In this document: positions 47,235-56,896 of the stretch, in pieces
How positions within the stretch are numbered: the first letter of the stretch is position 1
Layout: the number at the start of each line of letters is the position of its first letter
DNA from: Gluconobacter sp. Dm-62
Lineage (GTDB): Bacteria; Pseudomonadota; Alphaproteobacteria; Acetobacterales; Acetobacteraceae
NCBI RefSeq assembly: GCF_018256155.1
Contig: NZ_JAERLY010000002.1
Coordinates: 552,436-616,435 of the forward strand
Direction of reading: 5' to 3'
Length of the DNA stretch: 64,000 bases
The notes under the pieces: model-generated
What the model was told of the DNA's origin: nothing
The model's input: only the letters and a program-made list of their open reading frames with translations
Database searches by the model: none
Translations under genes and position numbers: made by a program

Positions 47235-47525
47235 ATGTCCGAGACCATCACTCCCGACGTCAGCGAAGTGAACCCGGCTGCCCGTCGTACGGCAGTTGGC
47301 GCACGTCGTCCGTTCTACCGTCGTCGCAAGTCCTGCCCGTTCTCCGGCCCCAACGCGCCGAAGATCGACTACAAGGACGTGCGTCTGCTGAGCCGCTTCC
47401 TCTCGGAGCGTGGCAAGATCGTGCCGAGCCGCATCACGGCCGTTTCGGCCAAGAAGCAGCGTGAGCTGGCACAGGCGATCAAGCGCGCCCGCTTCCTCGC
47501 CCTGCTCCCCTACGTTGTGAACTGA
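47235..47525 (+). CDS. rpsR: 30S ribosomal protein S18
   Basis: 96 residues with the conserved [20 protein letters not shown] core and the [18 protein letters not shown] end. The N-terminal 25 residues are a basic extension. Five bases after rpsF; its ribosome site (GGAG) lies inside the rpsF stop region. Confidence 0.97.
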   Translation: MSETITPDVSEVNPAARRTAVGARRPFYRRRKSCPFSGPNAPKIDYKDVRLLSRFLSERGKIVPSRITAVSAKKQRELAQAIKRARFLALLPYVVN

Positions 47526-47535
47526 GGAGAGCATC

Positions 47536-48132
47536 ATGTCCCAGACCGCACTGATCCTGCTGCAGCGGGTTGAGCATCTCGGCCAGATGGGCGACCTGGT
47601 GCACGTGAAGCCGGGTTATGCCCGTAACTTCCTGCTGCCCCAGGCCAAGGCCATGCGCGCCACGGTTGCCAACAAGAAGCGTTTCGAGACCGAACGCGCC
47701 CAGCTTGAGGCCCAGAACCTCAAGAAGCGTGAAGAGGCCGAGCGTCTTGCCGAGCGCATGCACGAGCTGTCCGTCGTCATCATCCGCCAGGCTGGTGACA
47801 GTGGAAGCCTGTACGGTTCCGTCAGCACCCGCGACATCGCGGCTGCAGCAACGGAAGCCGGCCTGACGATTTCGCGTCAGCAGGTTGTTCTTGCACACCC
47901 GATCAAGCAGCTTGGCCTGACGGAAGCACGCATCGTGCTGCATCCGGAAGTGTCCATCCCGCTGACGGTGAACGTTGCCCGTTCCGCTGAAGAAGCCGAG
48001 CGTCAGGCTCGTGGCGAAGCAATCGGCGAGCAGGACGAGGATGAAAACATCCTTGGTGAACTGCAGGCTGAGAATGCCGCCGAAGAGGCTGCTGCCGAAG
48101 CAGGCGAGGCATCGGAAGAAGCCGAAGGCTGA
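47536..48132 (+). CDS. rplI: 50S ribosomal protein L9
   Basis: 198 residues. N-terminal domain [20 protein letters not shown] and [14 protein letters not shown]-terminal domain follows; the last 45 residues form an acidic Glu/Ala-rich tail not present in E. coli L9. Ten bases after rpsR, with a terminator behind. Confidence 0.97.
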   Translation: MSQTALILLQRVEHLGQMGDLVHVKPGYARNFLLPQAKAMRATVANKKRFETERAQLEAQNLKKREEAERLAERMHELSVVIIRQAGDSGSLYGSVSTRDIAAAATEAGLTISRQQVVLAHPIKQLGLTEARIVLHPEVSIPLTVNVARSAEEAERQARGEAIGEQDEDENILGELQAENAAEEAAAEAGEASEEAEG

Positions 48133-48152
48133 TACCGCTGACCTTGTCCTTG

Positions 48153-48189
48153 AAAACCCGGCCGGGAATATTCCCGAGCCGGGTTTTTT
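48153..48189 (+). terminator. Terminator of the rpsF-rpsR-rplI operon
   Basis: AACCCGGC with a 15-base loop (itself an inner CGGGAATATTCCCG palindrome) and GCCGGGTT followed by seven T. Strong. Confidence 0.9.
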
Positions 48190-48265
48190 TGTGCCCGTTT
48201 GACTGGCAGGATACAACTACAGGCCCGTTGAGGCTTTTTGCCGGTATTGGAAACAGGAGATCGGA

Positions 48266-49486
48266 ATGAAGCGGATTCTGGATTTTGTCTTGAGAAAGTT
48301 CATCCAGACAGGAAGCCTGAGAGTCACGTTCTGTGACGGTACTGTCCGCACCTATCGCGGGCCAAAGCCAGGACTGGCGGCAGGGCTGCATCTTCGTACA
48401 CCGCAGGCCGAGCGGGCCCTGATCATTAATTCCGGTCTCGCTTTCGGTGAAGAATACATGGCGGGCAGTATCGTGCCCGACGGCTGTACGCTTGAGACGC
48501 TGCTGAGCGTCCTGATGGAAAACATCAACGGCCATGGTCATGTCTTCGAAGAGATCGAGGACCGTCTGCGTTATGTGACGCGGGCCTGGAAGACGCTGAA
48601 CTCCCTGAAGAAGTCCCGCAGCAATGTCGCGCACCACTATGATCTGAATGGCACGCTGTACGATCTGTTTCTGGACAAGGACCGGCAATATTCCTGCGCC
48701 TATTTCGAGCGCGAGGATATGACGCTGGAGGAGGCGCAGGTTGCCAAGAAGCGGCATATTGCAGCCAAGCTCAATCTGGATCGTCCGGGCCTTGAAGTGC
48801 TGGATATTGGCTGTGGCTGGGGCGGTATGGCGCTGACACTGGCGAAGGATTATGGCGCGCAGGTTCTGGGCATCACGTTGTCACGCGAACAGCTTGAAGT
48901 GGCGCGTAAGCGGGCGAAAGACGAGGGACTGGAGGGACAGGTCCGGTTCGAGCTGATCGATTATCGTAACCTGCATCAGCAGTTCGACCGGATTGTCTCG
49001 GTGGGTATGTTCGAGCATGTTGGACCGCCGCAGTTCGAAGCATTTTTTCAGAAAGTGAAGGCCTGTCTCAAGCCGGATGGCGTGGCGTTGATCCATTCTA
49101 TCGGACGTATGGACGGCCCAGGGACGACCAATCCCTGGATCCAGAAATATATCTTTCCCGGTGGATATTCACCGGCACTGAGCGAGACGCTGGCGGCGAT
49201 CGAGCGGTCAGGGCTGTGGATGACGGACTGCGAGGTCCTGCGACTGCATTACGCGCGCACGCTGGCGGAATGGCGCAAGCGCTTCGATGCCAATCGTGAC
49301 AAGGTTCTGGCGCTGTATGACGAGCGGTTTGTCAGGATGTTCGAGTTCTATCTCGTGGGGGCTGAGCTGGCGTTTCGGGTGCAGGGGCACATGAACTTCC
49401 AGCTTCAGCTGACACGCTCGATCGACGCCGTGCCGTTCACGCGGGACTACATGTTCGAGCGTGAACGGGAAAGCGCAGGTCAGTAA
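48266..49486 (+). CDS. cfa: Cyclopropane-fatty-acid synthase family protein
   Basis: SAM-dependent enzyme adding a methylene to double bonds of membrane lipid acyl chains. 406 residues: N-terminal lipid-binding region, the AHHYDLNGTLYDLFLDKDRQYS motif that marks the family, the SAM loop LDIGCGWGGMALTLA (about 183-197), and the C-terminal Cys/Tyr-containing region. AGGAG precedes the ATG. In acid-living acetic acid bacteria such lipids help acid tolerance (family knowledge). It is convergent with rsmA, seven bases between the stops. Confidence 0.93.
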   Translation: MKRILDFVLRKFIQTGSLRVTFCDGTVRTYRGPKPGLAAGLHLRTPQAERALIINSGLAFGEEYMAGSIVPDGCTLETLLSVLMENINGHGHVFEEIEDRLRYVTRAWKTLNSLKKSRSNVAHHYDLNGTLYDLFLDKDRQYSCAYFEREDMTLEEAQVAKKRHIAAKLNLDRPGLEVLDIGCGWGGMALTLAKDYGAQVLGITLSREQLEVARKRAKDEGLEGQVRFELIDYRNLHQQFDRIVSVGMFEHVGPPQFEAFFQKVKACLKPDGVALIHSIGRMDGPGTTNPWIQKYIFPGGYSPALSETLAAIERSGLWMTDCEVLRLHYARTLAEWRKRFDANRDKVLALYDERFVRMFEFYLVGAELAFRVQGHMNFQLQLTRSIDAVPFTRDYMFERERESAGQ

Positions 49487-49492
49487 GGACCT

Positions 49493-50311
49493 TTAGCGGC
49501 TGGCGAGATTGAGTTCCGCCAGTCGCGCGAATTCAGCGACCGAAAGCGTTTCAGCGCGGCGGGTCGGTTCGATTTCAGCCTTTTCCAGAAGACGCTCGCC
49601 TCCGATGGATTTCAGCGAGGAGCGGAGCATCTTGCGGCGCTGTCCGAATGCGGCCGCTGTGACCTGTTCCATGGCGCGGAACAGTTGCGGAGACGGTTGT
49701 TCGGCGTGGGGGATGATGACGGCGACTGCCGAATGGACTTTGGGTGGTGGTGAGAAGGCCGCGGGAGGGATGCGCAGGGCAACAGAGCATGTGGCGCACC
49801 ATTGAGCCAGTACGCCGAGGCGGCCATAACCCGAGCTTCCCGGTGCGGCACAGATGCGCTCGGCGACTTCGAGCTGGAACATTAACGACAGCCGTTCCCA
49901 CTGATCAGCCTGACTCAACCAGCCTACGAGCAGGGGCGTAGCGACATTGTAAGGCAGGTTTGCAATGATCTGGCGCGGAGCGGGGGCCAGCGTGGCAGCA
50001 TCCAGTTTCAGAGCATCCTGACGAACGACGTGCAGGCGGTCCGGATAGTAGGTCGCCAGCTCATCCAGCAGGGGCCAGGCGCGTTCGTCGATTTCCACGA
50101 CATCAACACGACTGGCGGGTGTGTCCAGCAGGGCGCGGGTCAGGCCGCCGGGGCCGGGGCCGATTTCGACGACGCTGCGTCCTGTCAGATCACCGCCGAG
50201 GGCTGCGATACGGGCGCAGATGCCCGGGTCTAGAAGGAAGTGCTGGCCGAGGGATTTTTTGGCATCCAGGCCATGAGCCTGGATGGTGTCACGCAGTGAG
50301 GGCAGGGACAC
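49493..50311 (-). CDS. rsmA: 16S rRNA (adenine1518/1519-N6) dimethyltransferase
   Basis: KsgA-type enzyme, 272 residues from a GTG at 50311, one base after the surA stop; a longer ATG frame from 50371 would run into surA and lacks homology. Motifs: LGQHFLLDPGICARIA, SAM loop VVEIGPGPGGLTRALL, and the catalytic NLPYNVATPLL. Translation is coupled to surA. The frequent pdxA between surA and rsmA is absent here. Confidence 0.94.
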   Translation of the reverse strand: MSLPSLRDTIQAHGLDAKKSLGQHFLLDPGICARIAALGGDLTGRSVVEIGPGPGGLTRALLDTPASRVDVVEIDERAWPLLDELATYYPDRLHVVRQDALKLDAATLAPAPRQIIANLPYNVATPLLVGWLSQADQWERLSLMFQLEVAERICAAPGSSGYGRLGVLAQWCATCSVALRIPPAAFSPPPKVHSAVAVIIPHAEQPSPQLFRAMEQVTAAAFGQRRKMLRSSLKSIGGERLLEKAEIEPTRRAETLSVAEFARLAELNLASR

Positions 50312-50312
50312 G

Positions 50313-51677
50313 TTAGTTGGTGGCCTTGGCGGCGGGTCGCATCTCGATGATGGCGCGGCGCTGAAGGTCACGCTGGAGCTGGCGGGAAGCCTGCTCGACG
50401 CGCTCGTTCATGAGCTGATCGGCGATTTCGCTCGGGCTCTGCTGGGCCAGGTTTTTCTGCTGGCGGTTGCAGACCATGAGCAGGGCGATGCCGTCCATCG
50501 AGACCAGCGGACGGCTGACCTTGTTGGGAGGAAGCGATTCGAGGACCGACTTCATCTGCGGCATCAGGCGCTCGAGGATCTGCGATCCGGGGTTGCCAGG
50601 GCGTTTTTCACCGAGGGACTTGTTGAGCGCTTCCATCGCATCGCAGCTATGAACCGTCTGGACAGCAGTTGTGGCCTTTTGCAGGGCGGCACGCTGCTGT
50701 TCAGTAGGGTTCTGCGGATTGAGGGGGGTGTCGAAGGGGAAGAACGCCTGTCTCAGGTCAAGCTGAGTACCCATCTGCTTGCCGACGACGCGCTTGGACT
50801 GAACCGTGGCAATGACGAACCCGCCAGCGACCTGAATGGGATTGGAGATGGCTCCAATCGGCATCTGGCGGACGATGCTGACGACCTGCGGGTCAAGATT
50901 GTCTTCCTGCACCCACCCCATGGACCCGCCATCGAGGGCCGACTGGGCCTGCGAGAACTGGGCCGCCACGATCGGGAAAGGCGCGCCCTCACGCAGCTGG
51001 GAAATGATGGTCTTGGTGAAAGTGAGCTCGTTTTCGTCATGGCGGGGATCGGCCACGGGGACGAAGATTTCACTCATGAAGTACTGGGCGCGGCCCTGCT
51101 CGGCCTGAAGCGCCTGCTCACGCTGGCTGATCTGGGTGGCCGTGATCCGGCCTTCCTCACCAAGCTTTTCACGCAGGACCTGCATCCAGCCGATCTGCAC
51201 GCGGATCTGGTCGATCAGTGTCGTCAGCGACACGCCGTCCGAGGCCAGCCGGTCGCGCAGGGCATTTTTGGGCATCCCGTTGCGCTGTTCAATATTGGCG
51301 ATGGCGCCCGCAATCTGTTCAGGTTCCACGTTGATGTGGAGCTTCAGGATTTCCTGCGTTTTCAGACGTTCGTCGATCAGCTGATGGATGATCTGGCCCC
51401 GCATGCGTCCCATGATCTCGGGGCTGATGGGCAGGCCGGTCGAAAGCACGAAGAGCTTGGCGCGGTTGTCCACGTCACGCTGCGTGAGAACCTGACCGTT
51501 GATGACGGCCAGGATCTGGTCCTCGGGTGGCTTGACGGGAGCCGCTGCCGGTTTGGAGGCAGTAGGCTTTGCGGCCGCCTTGTGATGCGGTGCGGCCGTG
51601 GCCGGGAGGGCTGCCGAGAAGGCGAGGAGGGCAGCCAGGGCCGTAGAGGCAATGCAATGGGTCTTGGACATGCTCAA
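50313..51677 (-). CDS. surA: Periplasmic chaperone/peptidyl-prolyl isomerase SurA
   Basis: Outer-membrane protein chaperone. 454 residues with a signal peptide (TALAALLAFSAALPATA), an N-terminal chaperone domain (about 50-180), a PpiC parvulin domain (about 188-290, SALDGGSMGWV ... GGFVIATV) and a second, more diverged one. Needed for folding of LptD. It overlaps lptD by four bases, and rsmA starts one base after its stop. Confidence 0.95.
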   Translation of the reverse strand: MSMSKTHCIASTALAALLAFSAALPATAAPHHKAAAKPTASKPAAAPVKPPEDQILAVINGQVLTQRDVDNRAKLFVLSTGLPISPEIMGRMRGQIIHQLIDERLKTQEILKLHINVEPEQIAGAIANIEQRNGMPKNALRDRLASDGVSLTTLIDQIRVQIGWMQVLREKLGEEGRITATQISQREQALQAEQGRAQYFMSEIFVPVADPRHDENELTFTKTIISQLREGAPFPIVAAQFSQAQSALDGGSMGWVQEDNLDPQVVSIVRQMPIGAISNPIQVAGGFVIATVQSKRVVGKQMGTQLDLRQAFFPFDTPLNPQNPTEQQRAALQKATTAVQTVHSCDAMEALNKSLGEKRPGNPGSQILERLMPQMKSVLESLPPNKVSRPLVSMDGIALLMVCNRQQKNLAQQSPSEIADQLMNERVEQASRQLQRDLQRRAIIEMRPAAKATN

Positions 51678-53998
51678 CCGTTTATTCCGAAGGTGCCGAT
51701 CGTCTTGAACGTGAAGTTGAACAGGATGGTTTCGTTACGCTGTTCGCCGCCGATACGGGTGTATTGCTTGATGTACATGATATCCAGCCCGAAACAGTCA
51801 TTGGAATAGCCGATTGTGCCACCGTTTGCGACGAACTGTTTCCGCGAGAGGCTGCGACGGAAGAAACCCGATGCGTGGTAGTTGCGCCAGCGGGTTGAGA
51901 AACCGCCCGTGACCTCGCTCGTCTTGACCATGTAAGGCGCATTGGGACCGGATTCGCGGAAATCGGTTGCGTAATAATAATACGGCGTCACGGGAGCATA
52001 GACATATCCGCCCGTAAGGTGGAAGGCGGGTATGCCGGTGCTGACCAGCCCTTCGCCATAATCAAACTGATGCGTCCAAGGGTTGAAGCGGCCGCGCGCC
52101 GTCACGTCCACGAATTGATTCGGGCTGACCCGCAGTCGGGCTACCGGGTCGGACAGGTGATGCTCGAGGCCGGAATAGGGCAGACGGTTGTGATCGATAT
52201 GCTCCTGGAAGCTCTCTCCGACGAGCATGTCAATCGCATGGCCATTCCACGACCAGTTCTGGTGGATGCCCACATTGGCGCGCAGGCCTCCGTCGAGACG
52301 GTCGGTGCCGAGATAGCGGTTGAGGGAAAACAGTGTCGTATCCGTGAATTCGTAGGACAGGCTGTCTTCGTTTGGCAGATTGCGGTTCTGCGAATTCCCG
52401 GTGTTGGGAGCAGCGATGATCTGGGCGATCGGCTCGAAGATCTGCGAGCCATGACCCTTGGCAAAGCTGCGCAGGAAAGGCCAGTTCATGCGCAGGGCAA
52501 TGGTCGGCTGGACCTGACCGACAAGATGGTTGCCACCGGCATTCGTATAGTAGGTCGGCTGCTGGTAAGCCTGCGTGGCGTGGTAGACCATGGAGTCAAT
52601 GCGGGCCGTCAGCAGGAACTGCTGGCCAAGCTTGTTGTGGAAGGGGCGGTCCCACTGGATGGCCGCCTGGCCGCGCTGATCGTTGATGCCGTTTTTACGA
52701 TACAGGTTGAAGTCCGTCGTCTGGACACTGAGGCGGCCGCCGAACATGTCCGGCTGTCCCTGAAACGCGTAGGTCAGTCGCGGAAGGGCCCAGGGCAGAT
52801 CCGAGTTGCGGATGACGCCCTGGTTCAGCCCCTGATAGGCCTGACCGTCGAGGCGCATGTAAGAACCGACGCCATAGCCTTCAAGGAACAGGTTGGAGTT
52901 CAGCATTTCCGAACCGTAACCCGGAACGCGGTAGTCGCGCATGTAGTTGGCGGAGCTGGCGACGTTGATGTTGGCTCCGACCTGCCAGTTGCGGTCGATT
53001 GCAAAATTGCCGCGACCGAACACATAGCCCTGAATGCCGTATTCGCTGGACGAGCCTACGTTATTGCCAAAGGTGTTCGTGTACCGGCTTTCGTCATGCG
53101 TGTCGTAGGCAACGCCTCCGGTAACGTCGATCGATCCGAAGTTGAGGCGGTTGCGGTACTGCGCTGTCAGTTCGGGGCCAGTTTTGGTGGAAACAAGGCC
53201 ACGAACCGTCAGGTCCTGCTGTTCATCGATGGCCCAGAAATAGGGCAGTGTAAAATAGGTGCCAAGATAGCGGTCATGCGGGCTGATGCCAGGCATCAGG
53301 AAGCCGCTCTGCCGTTTGACGGACGGATCGGTCATGGAGAAGAACGGAAAATAGAAGACCGGCAGGCCAAGCATTTTCAGCCAGGCATGATCGAATTCGA
53401 GGCGCTTGTGCTGTACGTCCTGCGTCGCGTCGAAAGCCTGGAACTGCCAGAATGGCGGCAGGTCGGGGTTCTTCTCGCAGATTTTGCAGGCCGTGTAGAC
53501 GGCATGCGTCAGGTCATTGAGCATCCCGTTCGTGCGCCGCATGCCGTTGCCGGCGAGCTTGGCATTGTCTTCCATGCGGATGTAGATGCCGCTGCCGATG
53601 CCGTCATGCATGCCGTGGCTGAACTCGATGTAATCGGCATAGGTCGTGCTGCCATCGGGCTCCACGACGGCGACATGGCCCTTGGCCGACAGGATGCCAG
53701 TGCTGCGGTCATAGATGACGCGGTCGGCGCGCAGGGCGTGATCGCCCTGCCAGACGCGAACATTGCCGTCCCATGTGATCAGACCATTCTTTGCGTAGCT
53801 TTCGCTATCCGCGAGATAGGTCAGGGGATCGGTCTGGGACGTCGGTTTGCCGATGACGATGATATGGGAGTTGTCGCGCTGCATCGTGTTGGCAGACATC
53901 TTCTGCGGCGCCACGAGCGCGGTTCCTGCCATCAGCGTGGCACCGACAAACGAAGCGCGTCTGCGGGCGCGTGTTGGGAGCCACAGGGGCACCGTCAT
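51674..53998 (-). CDS. lptD: LPS-assembly protein LptD
   Basis: Outer-membrane beta-barrel that inserts LPS into the outer leaflet. 775 residues from the ATG at 53998, which has GGAGGAT upstream; an upstream in-frame Met at 54064 lies within lptG. Signal region about 13-40, an OstA-like beta-jellyroll (about 60-230) with CKICEKNPDLPPFW, then the barrel. The ATG overlaps the lptG stop (TGATG), and its stop overlaps surA, so it is translated as part of lptF-lptG-lptD-surA-rsmA. Confidence 0.95.
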   Translation of the reverse strand: MTVPLWLPTRARRRASFVGATLMAGTALVAPQKMSANTMQRDNSHIIVIGKPTSQTDPLTYLADSESYAKNGLITWDGNVRVWQGDHALRADRVIYDRSTGILSAKGHVAVVEPDGSTTYADYIEFSHGMHDGIGSGIYIRMEDNAKLAGNGMRRTNGMLNDLTHAVYTACKICEKNPDLPPFWQFQAFDATQDVQHKRLEFDHAWLKMLGLPVFYFPFFSMTDPSVKRQSGFLMPGISPHDRYLGTYFTLPYFWAIDEQQDLTVRGLVSTKTGPELTAQYRNRLNFGSIDVTGGVAYDTHDESRYTNTFGNNVGSSSEYGIQGYVFGRGNFAIDRNWQVGANINVASSANYMRDYRVPGYGSEMLNSNLFLEGYGVGSYMRLDGQAYQGLNQGVIRNSDLPWALPRLTYAFQGQPDMFGGRLSVQTTDFNLYRKNGINDQRGQAAIQWDRPFHNKLGQQFLLTARIDSMVYHATQAYQQPTYYTNAGGNHLVGQVQPTIALRMNWPFLRSFAKGHGSQIFEPIAQIIAAPNTGNSQNRNLPNEDSLSYEFTDTTLFSLNRYLGTDRLDGGLRANVGIHQNWSWNGHAIDMLVGESFQEHIDHNRLPYSGLEHHLSDPVARLRVSPNQFVDVTARGRFNPWTHQFDYGEGLVSTGIPAFHLTGGYVYAPVTPYYYYATDFRESGPNAPYMVKTSEVTGGFSTRWRNYHASGFFRRSLSRKQFVANGGTIGYSNDCFGLDIMYIKQYTRIGGEQRNETILFNFTFKTIGTFGING

Positions 53999-55188
53999 CA
54001 ACCATCCTCCATGTGCAGCAGAAGGGCGACGGCGAGGCAGAGCCCCGCACCTGTCGGCGCCCATGCCGCAAGAACCGGTGGCAAGGCACCGGATTCACCA
54101 AACTGTTCGGCCACTTTCGAGATGGTGAACAGCGCAAAACCTGCGGCGATTCCCGATCCCAGCATCCGGGCTACGCCGCCGCGTCGTGTCGGACGCATCG
54201 AGAAGCCTGCGGATACCAATGCCATGGTCCCGGCCAGAATGGGAAGGGCCAGCAGTGACTGGAAATGAAGTCGGTGCCGGATCGACGGAAATCCCGAGCG
54301 CTCCAGAAGGTTGATGAAGCCCGGAAGTGCAAAGACTGACAGGGTGTCTGGCGATGCGAAACTTTCCTGCACACGACCGACGGTCAGATCGGAAGGAAGG
54401 GTCATATCGCCGACCTGCTGAGGGAGGTGATCGGGGTGCAGCACGGAGGTTTCGTGCAGAAGCCACTGATGGTCGCCGAGGGCTCCATTTGGAGATTCGA
54501 TCCGCACGATCAGCCGGTCCCGCTCGTCGAGCCGGAAAATTGACACGCCTGAGACCTTCAGGGCTCCGTTCACAAGGTGGACATCCTGAGCGTGCAGAAT
54601 GGCAACCCCATGGGGGACCAGACCATCATCAGACTGCCTGAGCCATAAGGCGCCCCCGTTAAGGGTCAGTGGGCCTCCGCCGGTGCGCAGATAGGTCTGG
54701 TCGAGCATTTCGGCGCTGCGGAACATGTCCGAAGACAATGCGGAGATGCCGGTTGTTGTCAGCAGTCCAGTCAGCAGGGCACAGGCCAGCGGGCTGGCGA
54801 GGAACTGCCAGGCCGAAATGCCGGCGGCGCGCGCGACGATGAGTTCGGATGAGCGCGTCAGACGGGAAAAGCACACGATCCCGCCCAGCAGGATGCCGAA
54901 TGGCAGCACATAGATGATGTAATACGGAACGTGCAGGGCTGCGATCTTGATGACGAGGCTTGCTGGAACGTTCGGACGTGTTGCCGCACGGCGCAATAGG
55001 TCGATGAAGTCGAAAAGCGAGACAAGCCCGGTCAGGGCCAGAACCATGGACAGGGTGCTGAGCATGAACTGGCGTGCGATGTAAATCGCGAGCGTCGTGG
55101 AGAAGCCGGCATGGTCGTCGCGGGTGCTAAAAACCTGAAACAGGGATGTCAGCCAGAGACCAAGGCGGGGAGACGGGACGGCCCTCAT
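53998..55188 (-). CDS. lptG: LPS export permease LptG
   Basis: Inner-membrane permease of the LptB2FG LPS extractor. 396 residues from the ATG at 55188, which overlaps the lptF stop by four bases; an upstream frame to 55245 lacks homology. Six membrane helices with the periplasmic beta-jellyroll between helices 3 and 4 (about 190-290), and the YjgP/YjgQ helix region AGISAWQFLASPLAC. Family call is firm, order lptF-lptG is standard. Confidence 0.94.
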   Translation of the reverse strand: MRAVPSPRLGLWLTSLFQVFSTRDDHAGFSTTLAIYIARQFMLSTLSMVLALTGLVSLFDFIDLLRRAATRPNVPASLVIKIAALHVPYYIIYVLPFGILLGGIVCFSRLTRSSELIVARAAGISAWQFLASPLACALLTGLLTTTGISALSSDMFRSAEMLDQTYLRTGGGPLTLNGGALWLRQSDDGLVPHGVAILHAQDVHLVNGALKVSGVSIFRLDERDRLIVRIESPNGALGDHQWLLHETSVLHPDHLPQQVGDMTLPSDLTVGRVQESFASPDTLSVFALPGFINLLERSGFPSIRHRLHFQSLLALPILAGTMALVSAGFSMRPTRRGGVARMLGSGIAAGFALFTISKVAEQFGESGALPPVLAAWAPTGAGLCLAVALLLHMEDG

Positions 55189-56354
55189 CGGGCGGGTTCC
55201 ACGGAAGTGCTGGCCGGTGTGGTTTCCCGCACGGTGCCGGTCCACTGTTCGAGGAACAGCATGACGGCACAGATGACGGCCGGAAGGATGGCCTCAAGCC
55301 AGATGAGGGGGACAAGGGCAAGATGCCGTCCAGCCAGATTCTGGAGCATGAGTGAAATGGCCAGCAGTCCGACGACAGTGAGAATGGCGGTCAGGGGGCG
55401 TGTGATGTTGCCATGACGGGAGAATGCGCCGCGTAACACCGTGACCAGACCGATCATCGCGAAGGACAGAGCCGTCAATGGGGATGTGAGGCGGCGCCAG
55501 GCCACGACGATGTTCTTGCCACGATCCCGTTCGGACACTTCATGGGGATCGGGATGGAACAGTTCGCGCAGCGACATCTCGTCTGGGTCCCGGTCTTCAT
55601 GGTTGTTCTGGCGCGCCGAGGTGAGGTCGATCGTATTGCGTCCGAAGGTCAGAATGTTCAGTCGCCCGGTATGGCGGTCTATTTCCTCGCGGGAGCCGTC
55701 GTAGAGAACGACGCGGGGCTGGTCGTTGACCACGACCATGGTTCCGCGCTCCGCCAGGATCGTGGTGTGAGAATCCGGATCGCGGTCGTCTTCGACCAGC
55801 ACGCCATGGAGCTGGCCATCATTGGTCCGTCCCCGAACATAGACGGTCATGTCACTGGAGAGGTTGGTGAAAACGCCGTCCTGAAGCAGGAAAGCCGCCA
55901 TGCGGTTGCGGATCTGGAACTCGTAGCGGTGAAACGCATGATAGGAGACGGGAGCGAGCCACAGGGTCAGGGCGTAGCACAGGATCACGGAAAAAAGTGC
56001 GCAGAGAAGGCCCGGTCTGGCCAGTTCGAGCGGGGAACGGCCTGCGGCGCGCATGACCGTGAGTTCCCGGTCGCCAACCATTCGCTGATAGGTGAACAGT
56101 ACGACGAGGAATGTCGTAATGGGCAGAATGACCGCGATGAAGGTCGGGAGCATCAGCGAGGTCAGCTGGATGAATACCCGCAAAGAAAGCCCATGCTGGA
56201 CCACCATCGAGACGAAGTGCAGCGACTGGGTCAGCCAGATCAATGCCGTCGCACCTCCTGTCAGCGCCAGCAGGGCGATGAGGAGCTGACGGAGAATATA
56301 GCGGTCGAGCAGAGGCAGGATGTGCCGCCTGGAGGTACCTGAGGATGAGGCCAT
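55185..56354 (-). CDS. lptF: LPS export permease LptF
   Basis: 389 residues, six membrane helices with a central periplasmic jellyroll domain (about 120-245). DRYILRQLLIALLALTGG begins helix 1. Partner of LptG. First gene of the minus-strand lptF-lptG-lptD-surA-rsmA operon. In many proteobacteria it is divergent from pepA; here about 3.1 kb with four genes lies between. Confidence 0.94.
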   Translation of the reverse strand: MASSSGTSRRHILPLLDRYILRQLLIALLALTGGATALIWLTQSLHFVSMVVQHGLSLRVFIQLTSLMLPTFIAVILPITTFLVVLFTYQRMVGDRELTVMRAAGRSPLELARPGLLCALFSVILCYALTLWLAPVSYHAFHRYEFQIRNRMAAFLLQDGVFTNLSSDMTVYVRGRTNDGQLHGVLVEDDRDPDSHTTILAERGTMVVVNDQPRVVLYDGSREEIDRHTGRLNILTFGRNTIDLTSARQNNHEDRDPDEMSLRELFHPDPHEVSERDRGKNIVVAWRRLTSPLTALSFAMIGLVTVLRGAFSRHGNITRPLTAILTVVGLLAISLMLQNLAGRHLALVPLIWLEAILPAVICAVMLFLEQWTGTVRETTPASTSVEPAR

Positions 56355-56411
56355 GGCCCTTCATCTATCCCTAGCGCGTGGCGGGAGGAAGGCGAAAAAA
56401 CGAAACAGTTT

Positions 56412-56894
56412 CTATCGTAGATAAGAAGCCCGGTCGATGGGTGTCATCGTAGCCGTCAGGCTGTGGTAGAGCTGCGTTGAGGCAATGCCGACCAGAAGCC
56501 CTGCGCCCACTGCAAAAACCAGAGCGACATAACGCCAGGGTTTCTGCATTCTTGTGGTCGCTATCTCCATCTGCAGCAGACTGACGTCCATCTGGGATCG
56601 TCCCAGGCGCGTCTGGGCGGCACGGGTGTCGGCTTCGCTCCGGCTGAGGCGGCGTTCCAGTCCGGAAATCCGTTCCCGCAAACCATTCTCCCGTTCGGAG
56701 GCGTCGTTCTGCGGCACAGTTCCGATGCGGGTTATGAAGAGGTTTTTAAGCGCGCCGCCCGTGACGCTATCGCGTCGTGCCATCTGACGGATCCGCTCCA
56801 GTGCGCTGGCAGCGTGGCCAGGTTGCTCGTCCAGCACCAGCGCCAGAATGTCTGACAGGATCTTGACCTCCCGCGGATCCGGAGCGCGACTCAT
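56412..56894 (-). CDS. Hypothetical coiled-coil membrane protein
   Basis: A 160-residue protein of no recognised family. N-terminal soluble region (REVKILSDILALVLDEQPGHAASALERIRQMARR), then a heptad-rich coiled coil (about 68-112) and one C-terminal membrane helix (YVALVFAVGAGLLVGIAS, about 122-140). It starts two bases after the tsaC stop and ends 58 bases before lptF, so it may share the transcript. No function assigned. Confidence 0.7.
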   Translation of the reverse strand: MSRAPDPREVKILSDILALVLDEQPGHAASALERIRQMARRDSVTGGALKNLFITRIGTVPQNDASERENGLRERISGLERRLSRSEADTRAAQTRLGRSQMDVSLLQMEIATTRMQKPWRYVALVFAVGAGLLVGIASTQLYHSLTATMTPIDRASYLR

Positions 56895-56896
56895 GG

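Noticed and set aside
52019..54268. 749-codon plus-strand ORF opposite lptD
   Set aside because: lptD on the minus strand explains the region; shadow.
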